Of a stretch of 64,000 nucleotides of DNA, positions 44,841 to 56,430 are shown in pieces. The notes below the pieces were generated by a model. That model saw only the letters and a program-made list of their open reading frames with translations. It did not search any database and was not told the origin of the DNA. The DNA is from Ochotona curzoniae (taxonomy: Eukaryota > Chordata > Mammalia > Lagomorpha > Ochotonidae): NCBI RefSeq assembly GCF_017591425.1, contig NW_024466599.1:76302501-76366500 (forward strand), written 5' to 3'. Positions within the stretch are counted from its first letter, which is position 1. The number at the start of each line of letters is the position of its first letter. The translations under genes were made by a program, and so were the position numbers.

Positions 44841-46201
44841 TTTCTGTGCCAATTCATCACCCTTACGGTTCCATGATACATTTCCTCTGGTAATGAAGAT
44901 GATGCCATGATTATATATGCTAAGCTCTACATGGAAATACCATAAAATGTTCTCTATATTATCAGGCACCCTGAATCTCACCCAAACTCCACCCCATTTG
45001 TATATTCAATTAGAGTACCATCCCCCTACTTACTTAAGGGAGTTATTAAACTAGGTGCAGGTAATTTTCTTATGGGGTTGCCCACATTAATTTCTGAATG
45101 TATACTTTATCTTTAATCATGTTAAATAAATTATTCTTCCATTCTTCACACTTTATCCATGTGCTCCCGTACAGAAGCAACAACTTGGCATAAATCCAGC
45201 TGGGGGACTGTCCCACATGATAATTGGATTTAAGTGTGAGTATATATGGCAATCATATCATTGAAATATGTGAGAATGGTGATATAGATAACAAATATTT
45301 CAGTCTTGATTAAAGGGAAAAAGGAGACTTCCTGAAAATAAAAACTATGCCTAAGATATGACTTTTGAGAGCAGGTATTATTTTGAGTTATTTAAGTATA
45401 TGAAGTACAGCAATTGGACCAGGGTCCCTCAGCTAAGGAAGTCACACCATAGCATTTGCAATTAAACAAACTGTCAAGCTAGATTTGTTAGGAAATTAGC
45501 ACTCTTGTTCATGGAACACAGGCAGAATAAATGATGATAAAGCTAAGAAATGCTCAGTGCAATGATGCAAGCTGGATTTGTTTGCTGCTTGCCAGTAACA
45601 CAGTAATTTCCCCTAAAGATGGTTGTTCAAGACCCTCTAGAGTGAGAGAGGAAAAGAATGTTTCAGGCTGTGTAACTTTTTTGAAATACATAGCTGGAGC
45701 AATGTATCCCTGCATTCGGAATGGACTGCCAGCAAATACTAATAGCTGGCAGAATCGCATCATTGATCTTCATCAGTCAAGTGAAGTGTCTCTGCTCCAG
45801 CTAAGATGCCCTCCTCTCCATGCACCCCATTGCCTTCTCATTCTCTTGCTCGCAACTTCCATTTTAACCTTTAAGTCATTACTCAAGGCAGTAACCTTGA
45901 CTATCAAAATCTGAATTTGGTGGCTAAATGAAATGGAAATTTGAAGATGTACAGTCGGCAGGGATGAGAGATGATGCACAATTTTTTTGACAGTGTCTGA
46001 GCAGGAGTGCTCAAGGAGTTTTTGAAAACATCTTATACCTGCTGTAGTATTCAGCCTCAAGCTGTCTGCCAAGGATAGAATTTAAATCGGCAATAACTGT
46101 GTCTTCTCTCAATTCCAATTTTCAGACTGATGATAAAACTTGCAGATAGGATTTTACATACAAACGTGAAATCACTGCCCTTCACAGTCCTAGTGGCAGA
46201 T
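44841..46201. other. unassigned sequence
   Basis: No recognised repeat. A 127-codon frame (45531-45914 plus) and a 99-codon one on the other strand occupy 45531-46072, with no domain-like pattern. Confidence 0.4.
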
Positions 46202-46215
46202 CTGCATTTCAATCC

Positions 46216-46570
46216 CTTACTTTGTTGTTGTTGTTATTTGTGTAATTTTCTTGGAAAGGCAGATCAAATTTACAGAGAAAGGGAGAGACAGAGAGAAAGC
46301 TCTACCTCCATTCGTTGCTTCATTCCCCAATTGACTGCAGGAGCTGGGGTTGAGCTGATCGAAGGGCCAGGAGCTATTAGCAGCTTCTTCTGGGTCTCCT
46401 ACATGAGTGCAGGGTCCCAAGGCTTTGGACCATCTTTGACTGCATTCCCAGGCCTCAAGCAGGAAGCTGGATGGAAAGTGGAACATCCCAGACATGAACT
46501 GACAACCATATGGGATCCTGGTGTATGCAAGCTGAGTATTTATCTAGCCACTTGGCTGTTACATGAGGCC
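46216..46570 (-). mobile_element. C-SINE, antisense, with target-site duplication
   Basis: A TTG-rich tail remnant, 'ttggaaaggcagatcaaatt', 'ggagctggggttgagctgat', 'ttctgggtctcctacatgag', 'caaccatatgggatcctggt' and the head 'agccacttggctgttacatg'. CTGCATTTCAATCC (46202-46215) and CTGCATTTTAATCC (46571-46584) form the duplication. Confidence 0.93.
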
Positions 46571-46584
46571 CTGCATTTTAATCC

Positions 46585-47154
46585 TAAGAGAAGCCGGACC
46601 CGTATCCAACAGTGCCAGGGGACTGGGGACATGAAGGACTTCACCTGTGCAGCTGAGCGATAAGTGTCCCCAAATATTTAAAGGATGTGTACAAGAGTTG
46701 GCTGGTGGTGTATAGCCAATCACATCTATAGCTGCAGAGCTGTTCTAGCACCCCCTGCAGTGAAATCCTCATGCTACCAGTGAAGTAGGCTCAACTTTTA
46801 AATATTCCTCGTTTTCGTTTAGTAGCTCTAAATCTAGGGGTCAAGACCTTGTGCTATAAAACTGCCTCAAAGATTAAATAGGAACACTTATGGAGATGCT
46901 TGGTGCAATGCCCCTAATGAGTAGGACGATCTTTTCTGTGTAATGAAATGGTAGTCATAGAAGTGGGAACTCAGAATCTGTGGTCGAGAAGCCATGGGAC
47001 ACACTATCCCAAATGAATAGTCTAGCTTGTCATAAGCAGACCATTATGATCCTGAAAGTGTCCTTGGATGTTGTAAAAATAATTATTCAATTTGTAATAG
47101 TTCTCTTCCTTCTGCAAAACACACCAAATGCTATCATATGTGAACACATGGTCT
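46585..47154. other. unassigned sequence, possible MIR tail
   Basis: At about 46865-46930, 'caaagattaaataggaacac' and 'gcttggtgcaatgcccctaa' weakly recall the end of MIR. Nothing else. Confidence 0.3.
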
Positions 47155-47420
47155 GTGTCACGTGCGTGTGTGTTAGCATGTCTGGTGTTTGTTGCATGTT
47201 GGCGTATGTCTGTGCATGTGTTGGCATGCCTTTATGTTTTATTAGTGTGTGCACTCACATGTTTTGTGTTAACATGCTCCATGAGTGCATGCATGTGTTG
47301 TGTGTTTGCATGTGCTCAGGTGTGATGTAAGCAGCCATATGCTTATGTATGCAGATAGGTTACATGTTGGCCTGTGCCTGTGTGTTCTATATGTTGTTGT
47401 TGGTGATGCGTATGTAAGTA
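47155..47420. repeat. degenerate TG/CATG-rich minisatellite-like region
   Basis: Repeated words of the type GTGTGTTAGCATG, GTGCATGTGTTGGCATG and GTGCATGCATGTGTTG over about 265 bp. Alternating purine-pyrimidine steps predominate. Frames across it are Cys/Val-rich artefacts. Confidence 0.85.
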
Positions 47421-47561
47421 TACTTGAACATTACGTGTGCACAAACGTGCAATGTTTTGACATTTCCAGTAATTATTTTGAGCAAGAATCACAGAAAAAC
47501 ATTCCTTCAGTAATTATACATACTACATGCCTGATAATGCTTTTGTAGAAACATCAACACC

Positions 47562-49300
47562 TTTTTTTTTTTTTTTTCTCCTGCTAGTGTTGTGGCTGTG
47601 GTTGGCAGAACTTGGCTTGGGACAGCTAGAGGTGTGGGACCTTAGCGCCACCTTCCACTAGCATGCAACAGATGGAGTTAAGTTGAGCTGGTCTGGACCA
47701 GAGGTTTTTTCCTTTTTGTTTGTTTGTTTGTTTGTTTTTTCATACTGGCTCTTTTGACTGTGGCCAGCAGAACTCACACCAGACGTCCTGGGCACCAATG
47801 TCACTGGGTGAAGCTGGAGGGCCGCCTGGCAGCATGCTTTGGGGATTTAAGGGTGTGGGATTGCAGGGAGTCTGGGGGATGGCACAGGTGGGGTTGAACA
47901 GGGACCTGAGAGTTGATGTCCAGTAAGAAATGACTTCTGAGGGACTTCCATGGAAAAGACCACTCTACTTTCAGGGCTAGATCGTGGAGCCCTCTAGCGA
48001 GAGTCAGAACAAGGAATGGGTAATCTAAGGTTGGTCCATGACACTAACCAAGCACATGAGTGAATCAGGTGTGGGGGCAGAATCTATGGGGGACTATGTG
48101 GGCTCACCCACATGGAACAGCAATCTCTGTTTGCATACACAAGATCTGTGGCTGGGAACAGGCCTGGTTGGGAGCTAAGGGTTACCCTGGTGGGATTGGG
48201 GTTCTCATTGATGAGTGCAAGCACCAGAATGGGAACATTGTCTGGGATGGACATGGCTGTAGTCTCTCCCACCATGGGTGTGGACTGGGTCTGGGGAGCA
48301 CCAGACTGGGCTAGATTCCAGCACCTACTAGTACTCGTGACAGGCAGGGTGGGTATAGAGTGGGCTGGGCTAGGTCTTGGCACCCACTGAACCTGCCAAC
48401 ATCATGGGGGCCAACTTTGCGAGCAGGTCAGTCTAGGTCAGTTCATAACAGCCACTGTCATATCTGAGAACCACCATGGGGTTCCGGAAGAGCCAGTTTA
48501 GGCCACAACACCTGCCAGTTCACATTACTTCTTTCAGGTTGGGAGCTGTCTTGGCCAGGCTGGCCTGCAGTACCCACCAGCAGGAACTGGAAGTAGGGGC
48601 AGACTGGACCAAGCCAAGCTAAAGCACCCGCCAGTGGATGCCAAGGTGAGATGAGCCAGGCCAGTCTTGGGGCAGCGGGTCCTGGACCCATGAGCTCCAG
48701 GAATTGGGGGTCTGATAGGGCCCAGGTCACCTGGCCTGGGTCCTTGAGTCCACCTGTGTGGTAGATGTGTAGTCCTTGAGCCCACCTGTGAGAACTGGTT
48801 TTCATTAATGTAGAGGATGGAGTGCTGGATGGCAGACTTTGGTGCACGTAGAGGATATGGTAGCCCATTAGGGCCTGAAGAGGACATTGGATAAAGAGGA
48901 CAGAGAACAGAACAAATTGGACACCTGCCCCAGCCAAATGATGACAGCAAATCTCTCGGTGAATGGAGGCTCTGAGGTCAACTATGTCAGCCAAGGGACA
49001 TTGGAAGGGACTCTTCATCCATGGATCGGCAAGATCGACAGCATTTCACAGCTACCGCATCCACCTGGGAAGAACACTTGGAGCGTGTACCACATTGGAT
49101 TGATAGAGGTGGTCATTCTCCATCCTCGGGTACTGGGGTGGTTAGGAGGCTGGGTGCAGGTTCTCCCTTTGTGTCCCTGCTCCCCCGGAAATGGAAAGAA
49201 GAAATAGAAAGTTTGGAAGCAATGGTCACACCCACTTTTCCCTAATTCTGGATCCATTTCAGCCTAATTAACTATGTAAATACCATCTAAAATTTTAAAA
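47562..49300. repeat. unclassified GC-rich block of degenerate ~55-65 bp units
   Basis: Begins at an oligo-T run (47563-47578) and is markedly richer in G and C than its surroundings. From about 48150 to 48780 a loose unit recurs, with a core like 'agactggg(c)ta(g)gc' followed by 'agcaccc(a/g)cc(a)gt'. Examples start near 48300, 48361, 48425, 48490, 48542, 48595 and 48650. A (TTTG)n run lies at 47716-47736. The right end is A-rich ('ctaaaattttaaaaaagcc'). It could be an antisense element with its tail at the left, or a sense L1 3' region ending at the right. Frames of up to 186 codons on the minus strand are by-products of the GC-rich repeats. Confidence 0.55.
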
Positions 49301-49329
49301 AAGCCAAAAAACTCTTCAAGATTGAGGAC

Positions 49330-49366
49330 TATATGTATATGTATATATATATATATATGTGTGTAT
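49330..49366. repeat. (TA)n(TG)n microsatellite
   Basis: TATATGTATATGTATATATA-type run ending in GTGTGT, just after the A-rich end of the GC-rich block. Confidence 0.93.
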
Positions 49367-50057
49367 TTACATATGTTTATAAGAATTTTTTATATTTGAA
49401 AACATGCTTATTTGAAAACATGAGCATTTTTCAGAGCAGTTCTTTTTGTTAAAATCACAACAATGAGTATATCTGATATTTATAATCCTGGATGTATAAA
49501 CATGAATATCTTTATCACCTTTTATTCAATGATTTGTCTCTTGCACATTTGCCTGAAGTGATGGCTCAGGTGTATCGTGTGGTCCCTTAGAAGTGTTTTT
49601 GACTTGTTCCCCAAGCTGTCGCATATCTTGGCTTAGGTCTCCCATCTTCCCTACACTGTCTAGGGTTGGAATCTGAAACAACATACCCAACGTGACACTG
49701 TACCACTCCACTCTTCTTTCTCCTATTACTCAATCCCCCATCTTCATTCCCAAATGCTGTTACTGAGAGGGCAATATTTTCACACACTTGATAAACAGTC
49801 TCACATTTTTGGAAAAAGGAGTATAAAGTAAGTTTAAATGTATTGGGTTATGCTGGAAGAACACTTGCTGTTGAGCTGGGCGAGATCATTGAAGCAGGTC
49901 GAAGAGAGAGGTGGCTGTCACGTGCTAAGCTTCCCCATGCGCTGTGATCTTTTAGTTTTTGTCTTCTATGTTTATGTTGTTTCCACACCTAAATTGATAA
50001 TTGTTTCTTGGGCCAGTTCTTTTCACTAACATTAAAACAAAACAAAACAAACAAAAA
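49367..50057. other. unassigned sequence
   Basis: No recognised feature apart from an (A)/(AAAC) run at 50034-50060. Confidence 0.4.
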
Positions 50058-50365
50058 AACTGGGTCTAACACCATGACTCAAATGGCTATCCTTGCCCTT
50101 TCAAGCGCCACTTTGTGTCTGTGGCCTGCTTCGCTTCACTTCCCAAACAGCTTCCTGCTAGTAGCTTAGGAAAGAAGTAGAGGATGGGACAAGACCTTGG
50201 GACCCTGTACCCACATGGGAGACCCAGAAGAAGCTCATGGCTCCTGCGCTGGCTCAGCTCAGCTCTGGCCATTGTGGCCATTTGGGGAGTGAACGGCAGG
50301 TGGAAAATGTTGCTCCATGATTCCTGTTTCTCTTTGTACATTGCCTTTCAGAAAAAAAAAATATA
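50058..50365 (+). mobile_element. C-SINE, old sense copy
   Basis: 'ctgggtctaacaccatgact' head, 'agcttaggaaagaagtagag', 'cccacatgggagacccagaa', 'ggggagtgaacggcaggtgg' and the tail 'cctttcagaaaaaaaaaata'. Confidence 0.85.
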
Positions 50366-50399
50366 TATATGTGTTTTTAAAAAGTCCTGATTATCACTT

Positions 50400-50625
50400 G
50401 AGAAAATGAAAACTAATTAATTCTCATCTGCTGATTCACTTTCCAGGTTCCTACAGGAGCTGCCATTTGGGATGGAAATGAGAATCTGAGAATCCGATCC
50501 TAAGTCTCCAGAGAGGGTGTTAGGGTCACAATTCCTCGAAGCATCACCTGCAGCGTTCGAGCGTCTGCATTAACAGGAAGGTGAAATGAGGAACTGGAAT
50601 ATGAACTTCCAGGTAATCTAATATG
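50400..50625 (-). mobile_element. C-SINE, divergent antisense fragment
   Basis: 'attctcatctgctgattcac', 'ttccaggttcctacaggagc', 'taagtctccagagagggtgt', 'aattcctcgaagcatcacct'. Same older variant plan as 52320-52620 (shared 'cg(g)aa(g)catcacctgc'). Confidence 0.55.
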
Positions 50626-50639
50626 AGCATTAAAAAATA

Positions 50640-50939
50640 TATATATATTTATTTCTTTTTACTGGAAAGTCAGAGAAGAACTTCCCTCTGATGATTCACT
50701 CCCCAACTGACTGCAACAGTTAGTGCTGCGCCGATCCAAAGCCAGGAGCCAGGAACTTCCTCCAGGTCTCCCACGCAGATGCAGGGCCCCAAGGCTTTGG
50801 GCCGTCCTCGACTGCCTTCCCAGGCCACAAGCAGGGAGCTGGATGGGAAGCACGGCTGCTGGGATTAGAATCGGCACCCATTGGGACCCTGGCCTGTGCA
50901 AGGCAAGGACTTTAACCACTAGGGTACAGAGCTGGGCCC
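50640..50939 (-). mobile_element. C-SINE, antisense
   Basis: 'tatttatttctttttactgg', 'ctctgatgattcactcccca', 'gcgccgatccaaagccagga', 'ggctttgggccgtcctcgac', and the head 'taaccactagggtacagagc' then TGGGCCC. About 25 bp of the GAGA block is deleted. Confidence 0.93.
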
Positions 50940-51047
50940 TCAATATGTGCATTTTAACCATTTTAACTATCTACTTATTCTCTAGCCTTTGTCAATGTTT
51001 AAATTTGTTGTAAAACCCACATAAAATAAAACTTACCACAGTAACCA

Positions 51048-51200
51048 TTTTTAAAAGCAGAGTTACATAGAAAGAAGGAGGCACACACACAGAGGTTCTC
51101 CATCTGCTTTTACTCGTGCGCTTAGGATTGCCACAGTGGCAAGGCTGAAGCCTGGAGCCGGGAGATTCACCTGGAGCACCCACATTTTGGCAGAAGGTCA
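51048..51200 (-). mobile_element. C-SINE fragment, antisense
   Basis: 'ttaaaagcagagttacatag', 'aggttctccatctgctttta', 'ggctgaagcctggagccggg', 'gagcacccacattttggcag'. The head half is missing. Confidence 0.65.
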
Positions 51201-51519
51201 CACTATCCAAAGCAATTTGATCACAATCCAAAGACCAATGACATTCTCAGATCTATGGGAAAAAAAAATCTAACTATTCATGTGGAAGCGGGAGAGATCC
51301 CAGATGGTTAAAGCAATCCTAAACAGTGCCAGCAAAGCCAGCGCAGCAGGGTAGCAGGTGTCAGGGCAGGAGGGTTCTGTTCAAACATCCTTGTACTGGT
51401 GCAAACAGAAAGAGAACAAACAGAACAGAATATAAATCCCAGATATAAATTCACATTCCTACAACAAACTCACTTTTGCCAAATGGGACATTATTAATAC
51501 TCAGCAGATTGGACAGAGT
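51201..51519. other. unassigned sequence
   Basis: No recognised element. Contains 'gccagcaaagccagcgcagc', a short local repeat of GCCAGC. Confidence 0.4.
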
Positions 51520-52060
51520 TCAAATGACAACTTTATTGAAAGCTAAAAGGCTGATGTGACCCAATTGTGTGTGTGTTAAGTTTTAACAACTTGCTTGCCG
51601 ATGATTCTTCAAGCAAAATGCAAACAAGGAAGACATAAATCAGGTGCTGTGACAAAGTCAGCCAGCCTCCCTCCCCACAACCCCACCGTTGCGCTAAAAA
51701 GAGAGCAACTAACTCCAGCCCCGTTACGCACGTTTTCTTTGCCCAGTTCATTCTCTTTGACTTTAGGCTCCAGGGACGTTGGCTCTGCCACTCTCGACTC
51801 CATGAGGAGGGAAGCATGCATGATTATCCAAGACAACGCGCGTAGCCTCACCTCTGGTTTTCCAGCACTTAGCTGGAAGAGCAGTTTCTTGCTTCTGCGT
51901 CTCCACACACACATTCCTTTGTCTGATCTGCCTTATTGAAACTGAAGGGAGATTAACAGGCAATGAATTAGTCAGAAACACACCCGACTTCTTGCCACAA
52001 TCATTGATTTTTCTCTCCAGCCTGACAGTGACTTACTAAAGGACTGCATCTGTCTTTTTT
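51520..52060. other. repeat-free segment with CpG cluster, possible conserved regulatory element
   Basis: No transposon signature. Roughly a dozen CpGs lie in 51590-51990 ('caccgttgcgct', 'cgttacgcacg', 'caacgcgcgtag'), while flanking DNA has almost none. It also has dense transcription-factor-like words ('gctgtgacaaagtcagc', 'ctttgtctg', 'aatcattgatt'). Too small and too poor in GC for a CpG island. Function is inference. Confidence 0.3.
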
Positions 52061-52319
52061 CATTTCTTAAAATCTTTTTTTAAAAAAAAAAGCTTATTTT
52101 TTTTTATTCTTTCATGAAAATGACCAGGACACATTTCTGTCTTAACGGGTTGGATACCTGCTAGGTCATTCTTCTGTGCGTTTTGTCTAAATTTGTCAAA
52201 GGTCATTAGCTGTTCTCCACATGAGTTTTTGTCTCAAGTTTTTATGTTCTTAGGCAAAAATGGCTTTCCCAATATATTCATCAGAGCTCGCTTTTTGAAG
52301 AAAAATTAAATTTGAAAAA

Positions 52320-52620
52320 ATATGGCTAACCAGGAAAAGAGACACAGAGCGACAGACGGGCGGATCTTACTTTCACCAGTTCACATCGTAAATGCCTGCA
52401 GGAGACAGGGTTGGGCCAGTCTGAAGCTCAGAACTCAGAACTCAATCCAGATTGGTGGCTGGGGACCCAGCTGCTCGGAACATCACCTGCTCTCTCCCAA
52501 GGAATATATTAGCAGGAAGTTAGAATCAGAAGTAGGACCAACACTGGAACCCCTGGATTCAGACTTGAGTTGCAGGTGTCCCAAATGGCATTTTAATCAC
52601 CAAGCCAAAGCCGAGCCCGG
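52320..52620 (-). mobile_element. C-SINE, old antisense variant
   Basis: 'gaaaagagacacagagcgac', 'gcaggagacagggttgggcc', 'gaagctcagaactcagaact', 'gaacatcacctgctctctcc', and a head region ending 'caagccaaagccgagcccgg'. Older subfamily. Confidence 0.65.
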
Positions 52621-53009
52621 ACACCTGCTCTCACATCCGGCCTGAAGCCTCCTTACTTAAATGATGATTTCTGCTTCTCTCCTGCTTTAAGAGCATGCAC
52701 ACCAAGTTTGTGTGCTGTGGTGAGAAATCCCTCTGCAACCTTGTTCCAATGAGAAAAGAAAAATAATACAAAAAGCCAACTTGTTTACCTTGAAAAAGAA
52801 TTGGATAACATCATTTCTTTCAATTTCTACGGTAATTTAGAGATCTAAATTTTGATCACCTGTTTCTATCCTTATGATTAAAGATAAATTTACATGTTCA
52901 CCAGTTTCACCACTGCATTTGGAAGGTGATAAAGCAATGATTTCCTTGGTCCATTTGCTTTTAGTTAATTAATTAATTTATTTTACTTTTGATGTTGTTT
53001 GCTTGTGTT
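52621..53009. other. unassigned, A/T-rich, repeat-free
   Basis: Contains (TTAA)n at 52966-52981 and TAAT-rich words. Could be a conserved non-coding segment, but nothing decides this. Confidence 0.35.
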
Positions 53010-53415
53010 TTTACGTTTTTATTCTTATTTTCCATTAGACCATGTTGTAGCTATAGGGCTTTCCCTTCTCCCTCCACGCCCTTCCTCCCCCATCTCTGCT
53101 TCCCGTATTTTACAGCAACACAGTGCTTCAGCTGTGGTCTGTACTGCAGCTTTCTGTTCCTTATGTGTGTCATGGCATCGTGGGTATAAGCAATGGTAGA
53201 GAGTCTAGGATTTTGTTGTCAAAGCATATTTAACAATTGGAAGCCTTCTTGCATTTGGGAGCAGGATGTACAATCAAGTTACTCTTTATTGCTCAGTTTT
53301 TGTTTATGAGATGACAGTGTATCCTTGCTTACCTAGGTATCTTTGCGCTTTGCGTTTGGGATGGAAATCGTCTTATATCAGAGAGAATATCTGATACTGT
53401 CCTTTTGGCTTTTAT
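53010..53415 (-). mobile_element. old L1 3'UTR, antisense
   Basis: 'tccattagaccatgttgtag', 'gggctttcccttctccctcc', 'gtgggtataagcaatggtag', 'gagtctaggattttgttgtc' and 'atatcagagagaatatctga' parallel the 3'UTR at 30655-31290 with heavy divergence. Confidence 0.6.
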
Positions 53416-53609
53416 AAAGGCAAGGAGAGATGGAGATTCTGCATAGTGGGTGTCTGCTTTCCCAGATTAAGTGAACCCAATTGAACACCCTGACTGAGTT
53501 CTGATTTCCCCCTTTTCCATCCAGGCTGCTATCCTCTGATTTCTGTTTTAACTTCAACATTCTTATCAAATAATGAATTCTAGAATGTAAATTTTTATTT
53601 TCCTTTAAA

Positions 53610-53860
53610 GGGTGAAGGAGTGCAAGGGAGCACAACTTTCCCCGTACTGGGGCACTGGTGGCTGTGGGAAGCAGACTGAAGCCAGGAGCCTGGGATTCAA
53701 GTTGCATCACCTATGTGAGACCAGGGCTCCACGTTATCTCTCAAGTTGCACATCAGCAAGAAGCTGGAGATGGAAATGAGGCTGTGACTTGAATTAAGAC
53801 AAATTGACATGGGCTACAGTCATCCCAACAGGCACCTTGATTGCCATGCCTAGTGCCCAT
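53610..53860 (-). mobile_element. C-SINE, old antisense copy
   Basis: 'gactgaagccaggagcctgg', 'cacctatgtgagaccagggc', 'cagcaagaagctggagatgg', 'gaccttgattgccatgcc'-type head. The tail end is weak. Confidence 0.55.
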
Positions 53861-56239
53861 CCCAGGCTGATCAAGTACATTTGGAACTTGTCACAGAAGA
53901 GCTCTCAGGTTGTGTGCTCCTTGTGCCTTACTTTGGTTGGTGCCATTTGCAAGCTCTGGTCCTCATATCCACTGTGGCATGGAGATGTGCCAGTGTCTCC
54001 ACTCAAGCCTCCTGCTGTGGACACTAGCGGTCTTGACTGTTGCCACAACCTCGACCGCCTGGGGAAGATGTCTCCCTTCTAACATGCACATGAAGACATT
54101 TACCATCCTGTTGCCAGGATCAGAAAGGATGGCTTGAGCAGCCCCCAGGTCACAGAGCATGATTGCTGCAGTTTTAGATTGTTTTGGCAGTCCCATTTCT
54201 TAGAGAAGTCAGGCACACGTCAAGAGAATTGGCTCAAGGGCTTGAGTTCTGATAGTCACCATGCTGTTGTCAATTTCTCCACTCTCTACCCCCCACCATG
54301 CATACATGCATAACTATATACACAACTTCAGCCAGAAATCCTTTCTCCATGCTGTAGACACACATAATGTTACCTACATGTGAACCTGAGCAATGCCAGT
54401 CACTCACTCTATGACCTGGATTGAATTTCTTAACTGTTCTGGACTTTGAATCTGCCGTTTGTAGAATGTGAAAGTTTTTGGTGGAGTCAGCTAACCATAT
54501 CTGAGGGTTCCGCATCCATATATTTAAGCAACGGTGGATTGAAGACTGTTTAAAAAAATTGTCTATACTGAACATTTATTTTCTTAAGAACATTGTAACA
54601 ACCCACATTTATAAATCAGGATGTATTAGAAATAAAGCAAAGAGGATTTACGGTATCCAGGAAGATACATATTGATTCTGTGCAAATGTTACGCTACTTT
54701 TGTATAAGCTACTTTAGCATTCTTGGATTCTGGCATCCAGGTGAGATCCTGTAACCAATCTCGCAAGGACGCCATTAAGTGAGTGTTACCTTGAAATGTT
54801 ATTACAGGTCTTAAATGACGTATCACAGGACAACAATAGTTAATCTAGTGTTTGATCCAACTGTGAACTCTCAGTGAATGTTACCCAATATTGTTATCAC
54901 ATACATACCCACTATTTCTTAGAGTTCTGAAATAAGCCTATTTCTGTTATATGGTCATCACAACAGAACTCAGATTAACAATACAACTGCTGATCCATTG
55001 CCAGAGCCTCTGTTAATTCCACAACTGCAGAAATGAAAGGGAAAATCTCTTTGACCTTCTTTAACCAAAAACATTGGAAGCATTGCGGCAAACACTAAAG
55101 AAGAAGAATAAAGTCATATTTTTTTTCATAACATTTCAGTGAAATGCAATGTGACTGTTGAACCATCAAAGGATTGTGAAGTCTTGGAGTCTGCTCTGCT
55201 GTCCTTTTGGCTTCTGTGATAGATTTCACGAGATAGGCAGCAGAAGACATGAGTTGGATCACCCATTACTTTTGCTGGGGGAGCAAAGCATGTCAATTAT
55301 TCACGTCTCTGCTTTTTTTTTTTTTTCTGAAAGTTGGAGATCATAACAGCTGCTCTACGCAGCTCACAGGGAAGACATGCAGCTCAAACAGCACACACGA
55401 ATAAAATCCAGATTGTAAATATGGGAGTTCTGCTTAGTAGAATTACTCCCAAATTCATCTTCACCTTGTCTTTTCCTCTCTAGAAACTATACCCTCCCGT
55501 TTTTATCCCTAATACATCTCTATCCGGATCCCCAAGGCCTAGACCTCCTGAATGCACCTGTCAAATGACTTGCTTGTGAACTGACTCACTGCTCCGCCTT
55601 ACTGTATTAAAAACCACTCACTAAATGCCCGCACTGGGCCACATTGATCTTCAGTCACTGTTGTCTCTGCTGATAACATCCTCTTCTCTGCTCAGCATAA
55701 TGATATTGTTCATTGTTAGGATTTCTAAGTGTTTACACCAACACTCGTGACAAGCATCCCTTTATCACCTGTCCTCAGTTTGTGAAGCCACAGAGCCTGG
55801 CATAGCAGGGGTCCCAGCTGAGGGGTCATTCTCAGGTTTGTTGGATTATGGAGAACTCACATCCACTACTGTTCCTTATATGCACAGATTCTCTTGAGCT
55901 CCTCATTTATGCTTACCTCCTGCTTCTTTGCTTACCATCTGTCAGATAGAAGAGAATTCAAAGGTTATCAGGAATGAACTCCTATGTGCTGGTGACTCCT
56001 CTGGCATGAGGGATAAGATATCTCTGAGCCAGAGCAACTGTCACTACAGAACAGACTTACTCCTGGATGATATATCCCTTTCTTAGTGGAAAGGTTACAG
56101 GCCTGTCCTTCTAATAATGAATTATTAACCCTTGTTCGGACTAAGTTTTTCAAATAGCCGAAGGCTCTCATTCTTTTTCTCATTAAATATGCTTTCCTAT
56201 TGTGAATGTTTGTATTGAACCAGACATTCTATTAAGTCA
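53861..56239. other. about 2.4 kb unassigned sequence
   Basis: No recognised repeats beyond a T-run (55312-55326). A MIR-like hint near 54395-54450 ('agtcactcactctatgacct') is too weak to call. Frames of 71-101 codons unsupported. Confidence 0.4.
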
Positions 56240-56430
56240 CAACAAAGATAACAGCTAACAGTTGTTGAGTGCATTCTGCATTCCAAACATCTACTGATGG
56301 ATTTTTCACACATGAGTTTATTGAATCTTTAACACAGCCATGCATGAGGTCCACCATTCACCTGTCTCTTGTTAGCAGGCCTGATGATGAATGCCTAAGC
56401 TAGGTATTAAGAGAGACTCAGAGGCGAAGG
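56240..56430 (+). mobile_element. MIR-like relic, sense
   Basis: 'gataacagctaacagttgtt', 'gagtgcattctgcattccaa', 'gtttattgaatctttaacac', 'agccatgcatgaggtccacc' follow the MIR 5' order 'aatagctaacatttattgag', 'cgcttactatgtgccaggca', 'aactcatttaatcctcacaa'. Confidence 0.6.

Noticed and set aside
45531..45914. 127-codon plus-strand frame
   Set aside because: No motif, no initiation context that stands out, and an opposite-strand frame overlaps; not supported as an exon.
48458..49018. 186-codon and 138-codon minus-strand frames
   Set aside because: They lie in the GC-rich degenerate repeat block, where low stop-codon frequency is expected; no motif.
54395..54450. MIR fragment
   Set aside because: Only one short block resembles MIR; not enough ordered similarity.
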